From positions 1 through 9,258 of the forward strand of contig DBCA01000010.1 in the NCBI GenBank assembly GCA_002292805.1: a stretch of DNA of 9,258 bases. Direction: 5' to 3'. Position 1 is the first letter of the stretch, and the number at the start of each line of letters is the position of its first letter. The position numbers and the translations under genes are program-made. Source of the DNA: Caryophanales bacterium UBA970 (GTDB taxonomy: Bacteria > Bacillota_I > Bacilli_A > RFN20 > CAG-826). Of this stretch, positions 5,573 through 9,258 are shown in pieces. Below the pieces are notes generated by a model. It saw only the letters and a program-made list of their open reading frames with translations. It had not been told where the DNA came from and searched no databases.

Positions 5573-6624
5573 ACAGTTGGGGTTGCAACCATATCAACGG
5601 GTCGTAAGTAACGAGACGATAACCACATCAAGCGTAAACCAACAAACAAGACAAAGGCTGTGCCTGCAAATTCAGGGAATAATGCTCCGGCAATGATGGT
5701 GACTAATGCTGGAGATAAGAGCGCCCATGCGCCAATTTTCATCGTATCAGAAAACTTAAAGTGTTTGTTTGGATTATTTTTGCCTCGAGTCATGATGAAG
5801 ATGACCAAGGACATTAAGAGGGCCATGATCGCATTCACCACAAACGTTAACCCAGTTTGGGCAAGCAATAAAACCGATTTTGAATACGCAAAACTTTGAT
5901 CAAAGAAGTTTAACCAATTATCAAAGACGACTCGGGTATATAAGACAAGATCACTTGTGTTAATCGTATTTCCATCAACGTCCGTGAGGACAAAATTTCC
6001 AAGGTTGGTTCCAGCAGGAATTGCATCATAGGTCCCAGAGAAGGCAGTTGTAAACCCTTCACCCGTCGCGGTATTGGCAGTTAAGGCAGCAGGGTTATAC
6101 ACATACATGTAGACTGCGGCGTTACCTAATAGTAAGAAGGAACCTATATTATCATCACCAATAGGAAGTGCTAACAAGGCGTTGGCAAAAGCTCCTGTGA
6201 CTTCATCACTATTCTCATTTTGGTAAAACACCCTTAAACGAACTTGATTGTTGACGGTGTATTGAAAGAAAGGAAAGGTAGGATGAGCTGCCAATGTTTG
6301 GGTAAACACAGATTCCCAGGCAGTGCCTTGATTATCCAATTCAGCGATGGTGACATCTGCTTCGTCTCTATTGGTGACAACCAAATCCACATTTCCTTCT
6401 TCTAGCGTTTCGGAAAATAACACCAAAGCATTTTCAATAGAATACGTGTTACCAGATAAGAAGTTAGACCCTTCGCGGTTGTTGATTTGAGTATACGTAG
6501 GGAATGTTGCCAATAGAATCGACACCACAAAAATAATCAGGGCGATATACCAAGGTTGGATCTTTGCCTCCATGATGGGTGCATTACTGAACAGCGATTG
6601 AAAGATAAGTTTTAATGTTTTCAT
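5563..6624 (-). CDS. Membrane protein of unknown function with large extracytoplasmic domain
   Basis: I do not recognise this 353-residue protein with certainty; its layout recalls DUF1189-type Firmicutes proteins (weak). A short basic N-terminus precedes one helix (about 25-43, 'PWYIALIIFVVSILLATF'). A polar segment of about 200 residues (45-245), rich in Asn, Thr and Asp and lacking Cys, probably lies outside. Then come a helix near 250-278, a basic loop RGKNNPNKHFK (280-290), and hydrophobic stretches about 298-315 and 319-337, with a short charged tail. The outer domain has 'FSETLEEGNVDLVVTNRDEAD' and 'FVLTDVDGNTINTSDLVLYTR', compatible with beta-strands. The ATG has AGAGG seven bases upstream and a TATAAT 21 bases upstream, a normal leadered start. 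It is divergent from ssrA and converges on ugd with a 2-bp gap, so it is a single-gene unit in this window. Confidence 0.7.
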   Translation of the reverse strand: MKTLKLIFQSLFSNAPIMEAKIQPWYIALIIFVVSILLATFPTYTQINNREGSNFLSGNTYSIENALVLFSETLEEGNVDLVVTNRDEADVTIAELDNQGTAWESVFTQTLAAHPTFPFFQYTVNNQVRLRVFYQNENSDEVTGAFANALLALPIGDDNIGSFLLLGNAAVYMYVYNPAALTANTATGEGFTTAFSGTYDAIPAGTNLGNFVLTDVDGNTINTSDLVLYTRVVFDNWLNFFDQSFAYSKSVLLLAQTGLTFVVNAIMALLMSLVIFIMTRGKNNPNKHFKFSDTMKIGAWALLSPALVTIIAGALFPEFAGTAFVLFVGLRLMWLSSRYLRPVDMVATPTVKK

Positions 6625-6645
6625 ATGATGCCTCTTTGCGTATCC

Positions 6646-6651
6646 ATTATA
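6646..6651 (-). promoter_or_regulatory. -10 element of the membrane protein gene
   Basis: A consensus TATAAT on the minus strand lies 21 bases upstream of the ATG at 6624. The -35 is weak (TGTTAT at 6674-6669 with a 17-bp spacer). Unlike other starts in the window, a Shine-Dalgarno (AGAGG) lies between promoter and ATG. Confidence 0.5.
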
Positions 6652-6706
6652 TATTTAAGTTGAAATAAATAACATATACATTTTAAAGATTAATAAGGTT
6701 GAATGG

Positions 6707-6738
6707 TTGTAATCTCATCAAAAAAACCATAAGATAAT
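6707..6738 (+). promoter_or_regulatory. Probable ssrA promoter
   Basis: TTGTAA (6707-6712) and TAAGAT (6730-6735) are 17 bp apart; GATAAT (6733-6738) overlaps as an alternative -10. Start would be near 6742-6745, giving a precursor leader of about 20 nt to be removed by RNase P. Confidence 0.5.
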
Positions 6739-6739
6739 C

Positions 6740-6756
6740 TTGCTCAATATGAGCAA
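6740..6756. repeat. Perfect 7-bp inverted repeat before ssrA
   Basis: TTGCTCA (6740-6746), a 3-base ATA centre and TGAGCAA (6750-6756) form a perfect dyad between the ssrA -10 and the mature 5' end. As RNA it would be a hairpin at the very start of the precursor; as DNA it could be an operator. Which of these holds cannot be told from one copy. Confidence 0.5.
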
Positions 6757-6762
6757 CAACCT

Positions 6763-7133
6763 GGGGATGTCATGGTTTCGACAGGGTTGTCATCGTGCAT
6801 TAGATGCAGCCGAGTGGTGACGTTATCACCAAAAAATAGTAACTGGCAACAGTTTACAACTCGCAGCAGCTTAACTTTTAAGCTCCGATATACTGTGACC
6901 CGCTCAGGCGGGACTGCGCGCTACCGTTGGTTTCGCTTCTCACGCAACGGACCAGTGTCATACCAAGAAGCTAAGCGACTACACTGATTCACGTAGTTGA
7001 CGAAAAATAATGAATCTCGCCTTTGGCTAGTTCGTCGATATCTACGACAAAGGTTAAATCAATATCGTCTAAGCTGTAGACGCTAATGTGGGATCTTCTC
7101 TGGACCGGAGTTCGACTCTCCGCATCTCCACCA
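6763..7133 (+). ncRNA. ssrA: Transfer-messenger RNA (tmRNA)
   Basis: tmRNA rescues stalled ribosomes together with SmpB: charged with alanine, it switches the ribosome to its own short reading frame, which tags the nascent protein for proteolysis. The one-piece gene of about 371 nt begins GGGGATGTCATGGTTTCGAC, a hallmark 5' end, and finishes with a T-arm (CGGAG, loop TTCGACT, CTCCG at 7106-7122) and CATCTCCACCA. The 5' GGGGATG pairs with CATCTCC (one G-T pair) as the 7-bp acceptor stem, and CCA is encoded. The message part lies around 6842-6874, with the stop codon inside a hairpin, AGCTTAA with TTAAGCT, as is usual. I did not fold all pseudoknots. It has its own promoter and terminator. Confidence 0.96.
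6842..6874 (+). other. Proteolysis-tag reading frame of tmRNA
   Basis: After a TAGTA (6837-6841), which resembles the element before resume codons, the frame ACT GGC AAC AGT TTA CAA CTC GCA GCA GCT TAA gives TGNSLQLAAA, preceded in the tagged protein by the tRNA-borne Ala. The small hydrophobic end LAAA fits the usual ALAA-like degradation signal, though both the end and an ACT resume codon are unusual. Of the other frames, one has no stop until beyond the message region and one ends in QQLNF, which is not tag-like. Confidence 0.6.
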
Positions 7134-7158
7134 TCGGTATCCTATTCCGGAATCATCT

Positions 7159-7208
7159 AACCTCTCACCTTCGCACCGGCGAATAATGTAGTGGGAGGTT
7201 TTTGTTTT
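7159..7208 (+). terminator. Rho-independent terminator after ssrA
   Basis: AACCTCTCAC (7159-7168) pairs with GTGGGAGGTT (7191-7200), ten pairs with one G-U, followed by TTTGTTTT. The loop carries a second small hairpin, TTCGC-ACCG-GCGAA (7170-7183). Confidence 0.85.
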
Positions 7209-7279
7209 GGTTCACACTGGCCACACAATTCAAGCATCCCGATCATCCATCAATCCCAAGGTAGCTTATTCCTAAAACA

Positions 7280-7302
7280 GGGGGAATTGGGGGAATAAGG
7301 GG
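7280..7302 (+). repeat. Three G-run repeats (GGGGAAT) upstream of hsdR
   Basis: Runs of 5, 5 and 4 G at 7280-7284, 7289-7293 and 7299-7302, each followed by AAT, recur at a 9-10 bp period. This stands out in an AT-rich spacer. Function is unknown; only three tracts are present, one short of a self-contained four-tract quadruplex. Confidence 0.6.
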
Positions 7303-7334
7303 AATGTGAATTGTTGACCTGAAAAAGTATGCCC

Positions 7335-7346
7335 TTGGAATTCCAA
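7335..7346. repeat. Perfect 12-bp palindrome upstream of hsdR promoter
   Basis: TTGGAATTCCAA is a perfect palindrome about 45 bp before the hsdR -10, and pairing resumes at CC/GG after one mismatched pair. It could be a dimeric regulator site, but no regulator gene is visible next to hsdR and the assignment is speculative. Confidence 0.4.
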
Positions 7347-7387
7347 AGGTTTTCCTTCAAATTTCATATTTTATTAAGCCTTGAAAA

Positions 7388-7396
7388 TGCTATGAT
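7388..7396 (+). promoter_or_regulatory. Extended -10 promoter of hsdR, leaderless
   Basis: TGC-TATGAT is an extended -10 (TG at 7388-7389, hexamer at 7391-7396), exactly six T residues before the ATG at 7403. Transcription should begin at the start codon. There is no -35 and no Shine-Dalgarno. Confidence 0.55.
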
Positions 7397-7402
7397 TTTT
7401 TT

Positions 7403-9258
7403 ATGAATCAAACTCAAACAGAAGCAGCGCTTGAAGAGCAACTGATTCAAGCTCTCGTTAAGATCGGCTATCAGTCGGTCAAATTACCCACCTACGAATC
7501 GCTCGTCGATAATTTTCGCTTACAAGTTTTCAACCACAACAAAGAACGCCTCAATCACAAGCCACTTTCCGACTCCGAATTCAAACAACTCCGAAACCTC
7601 ATCGAAGGTAAGTCGGTCTTTCAATCCGCCAAGGAATTGAGGCAACTCCAATCCATCACTCGCGACGATGGCAAGCAGGCCTACGTCCAACTTCTTAACA
7701 CTCGCGATTGGTGTAAGAACCAGTTCCAGGTCGCAAATCAGATTACCGTGTTTGGTTCCAGAGAGAACCGCTATGATGTGACGTTGCTCATCAACGGGCT
7801 TCCGCTCGTTCAGGTTGAACTCAAACGACGTGGGATGGACATGAAGCAGGCGTTCAATCAAATCAATCGCTATAAGGTTGAATCCTACAAGGAACTTTTC
7901 CAATTCGTTCAACTCTTCATCGTCAGCAATGGGGTCGACACCAAATACTCCTCCAACACCGATCGTCATCTCAACTACGACTACGCTTTCTTTTGGACCT
8001 CGGATAAAAACGAGCGCATCACGAACCTACAAGACTTCGCAACCGACTTCCTCAACCCCTGCCACATCGCCAAGGTGATGTCGAAGTTCATGGTCATCAA
8101 CGAAACCGAGAAGAAACTCATGGTCATGCGACCCTATCAAATCCACGCGGTGGAGAAGATGGTCCAACTCGGCACAGAAACCCGCAATAATGGCTATGTA
8201 TGGCATGCGACAGGGTCTGGAAAAACGCTGACCTCGTTCAAACTCAGCCAAGTTCTATCCGAATCCATCGACGACGTGAAGATCATCTTCTTGGTCGATC
8301 GCAAGGATCTCGACTCCCAAACCCTCAGTGAGTTCAATAAGTTCCAACCCGATTGTGTCGACTTTACCAAAAACACCCATACGCTCATCCGCTATCTCAA
8401 AGATTCGACGAAGAAATTGGTCATCACGACCATCCAGAAGTTATCGATCGCGGTGAAGTCCGATCGTTATGAGAAGGAAATGGAACCCTTCAAGGACCGT
8501 AGGGTTATCTTCATCGTCGACGAATGCCACCGTAGCCAATTCGGTGAGATGCACAAGCACATCCAGAAGCACTTTAAGAAAGCACAATTCTTCGGTTTCA
8601 CTGGAACACCGATCTTCGAGGAAAACGCAGCGAAGGGCATCGCGACAGGCGACCTCTTTGGTCGACAAGTTCACAACTATATGATCAAAGACGGCATCCG
8701 GGACGGAAATATCCTGGGGTTCAAGGTAGATTACCTCCGGACCTTTACAATTGGGAGCAAGGTGACCGATGAGGATGTGGAAGACATCGATCGCGAAGAA
8801 ATTCTTGAAGCGGACTCGCGTGTCGAAGCGATCACCAAGAAGATCATCGAGATTCACCCTATCAAATCACACAACAAGGAATACAATGCTCTGTTCGCCG
8901 TCTCTTCCATCAAGATGGCTATCAAGTACTACGAGATGTTCAAGAAACTCAACCCCAATTTAACTATCAGCACTGTATTCACATACGCACCCAATGACGA
9001 TCTTGAAGAAGGTGAACAACTCCCTCGGGACATGTTGGAAAAATTCATTGAGGAGTACAATAAGCAATTCGGAACGAATTTCAACACTGACAATTACGTC
9101 GGGTACTTCACCGACCTCGTGAAGCGATTCAAATCAAAGCAAATCGACATACTCATCGTGGTCGATATGCTGCTCACCGGTTTTGACGCTCCCCTTATGA
9201 ACACACTCTACCTCGACAAGCGTTTGAAGTATCACGGACTCATCCAGGCGTTCTCTCG
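7403..9258 (+). CDS. hsdR: Type I restriction enzyme, endonuclease/translocase subunit HsdR (cut by right edge)
   Basis: I read 618 residues without a stop; the family is about 1000 residues long, so roughly the last 40% is missing. HsdR pumps DNA with a superfamily 2 motor and cuts it when the HsdM/HsdS complex meets unmethylated target sites. The nuclease core shows D125, E139-L-K141 (in 'VQVELKRRG') and the type I motif QINRY (Q153 to Y157). The motor has Walker A ATGSGKT (269-275), 'VDRKDLDSQT', the DECH box (373-376), GFTGTP (398-403), 'VVDMLLTGFDAP' (586-597) and the beginning of motif VI, 'LIQAFSR'. All visible catalytic residues are intact. Codon use differs from the upstream genes: by hand count, Ile is about 36 ATC, 6 ATT, 1 ATA, against 8, 16, 4 in the ATP-grasp gene. 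This suggests acquisition. hsdM and hsdS are not in the window and may follow. Confidence 0.95.
   Translation, partial: MNQTQTEAALEEQLIQALVKIGYQSVKLPTYESLVDNFRLQVFNHNKERLNHKPLSDSEFKQLRNLIEGKSVFQSAKELRQLQSITRDDGKQAYVQLLNTRDWCKNQFQVANQITVFGSRENRYDVTLLINGLPLVQVELKRRGMDMKQAFNQINRYKVESYKELFQFVQLFIVSNGVDTKYSSNTDRHLNYDYAFFWTSDKNERITNLQDFATDFLNPCHIAKVMSKFMVINETEKKLMVMRPYQIHAVEKMVQLGTETRNNGYVWHATGSGKTLTSFKLSQVLSESIDDVKIIFLVDRKDLDSQTLSEFNKFQPDCVDFTKNTHTLIRYLKDSTKKLVITTIQKLSIAVKSDRYEKEMEPFKDRRVIFIVDECHRSQFGEMHKHIQKHFKKAQFFGFTGTPIFEENAAKGIATGDLFGRQVHNYMIKDGIRDGNILGFKVDYLRTFTIGSKVTDEDVEDIDREEILEADSRVEAITKKIIEIHPIKSHNKEYNALFAVSSIKMAIKYYEMFKKLNPNLTISTVFTYAPNDDLEEGEQLPRDMLEKFIEEYNKQFGTNFNTDNYVGYFTDLVKRFKSKQIDILIVVDMLLTGFDAPLMNTLYLDKRLKYHGLIQAFS

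Noticed and set aside
5660..5899. 79-codon plus-strand frame
   Set aside because: Antisense to the C-terminal helices of the minus-strand membrane protein; no support of its own.
6772..6987. 71-codon frame starting ATGGTTTCG
   Set aside because: It lies entirely inside the tmRNA gene, and its start is part of the conserved tmRNA 5' sequence.
6763..7133. Permuted two-piece tmRNA
   Set aside because: Acceptor halves are at the two ends in standard order with an encoded CCA, so it is the one-piece form.
7280..7302. G-quadruplex
   Set aside because: Only three G-tracts of four or more are present; a fourth nearby tract is missing, so I list a repeat only.
7520..8857. Several minus- and plus-strand frames of 64-149 codons
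   Set aside because: All are shadows of the long hsdR frame, whose codon bias toward C at third positions opens antisense frames.
1..9258. CRISPR arrays, insertion sequences, TGA-as-Trp recoding
   Set aside because: No regularly spaced repeats, no transposase or terminal repeats, and no in-frame TGA codons were seen; Trp uses TGG.

Overview
The window looks like chromosomal DNA from a low-GC, Firmicutes-type bacterium. An Acholeplasma- or Izemoplasma-like mollicute relative that uses the standard code is my best guess; this is inference, not an identification. Trp is encoded by TGG, no in-frame TGA occurs in any gene, and the seven complete genes stop at TAA (six) or TAG (one). Ile/Leu codon use is AT-biased up to the tmRNA gene, then changes sharply.

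Left part (1-1985, minus strand): a tight three-gene operon encodes a PadR-type repressor, a HAAS/DUF1700-type membrane protein built from repeated two-helix units, and the N-terminal half of an Ste24-like M48 membrane metalloprotease that runs off the left edge. A sigma-A-type promoter and palindromic operator-like sequences lie at 1984-2028. The arrangement suggests an autoregulated envelope-quality or envelope-stress unit.

Middle (2012-6624): divergent from the repressor is rlmH (23S rRNA pseudouridine methyltransferase), which meets a Cof-type HAD phosphatase tail-to-tail with no spacer. Next comes a two-gene operon of a degenerate ATP-grasp (RimK-like) protein followed 9 bp later by UDP-glucose 6-dehydrogenase (ugd). 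It converges, with a 2-bp gap, on a minus-strand membrane protein of unknown function that has one N-terminal helix, a ~200-residue outer domain and C-terminal helices.

Right part (6707-9258): a one-piece tmRNA gene (ssrA) with encoded CCA, a readable proteolysis-tag frame and its own terminator. After a 194-bp gap between terminator and start codon (7209-7402), which holds GGGGAAT repeats, a palindrome and an extended -10 but no convincing gene, comes the 5' part of a type I restriction gene (hsdR). It is open to the right edge and has GC-rich codon choice unlike the genes before it. A restriction-modification gene just downstream of ssrA is consistent with a genomic island inserted at the tmRNA locus, but no integrase or second attachment repeat is visible.

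Several genes (rlmH, hsdR, padR, the HAD gene, the ATP-grasp gene) have a -10 element so close to the ATG that their mRNAs would be leaderless or nearly so. Operon-internal genes have Shine-Dalgarno sequences. This is the most consistent unusual signal in the window. I did not find a clearly new multi-gene system; the best candidates for novelty are the pseudo-ATP-grasp/ugd pair and the PadR-HAAS-Ste24 operon.
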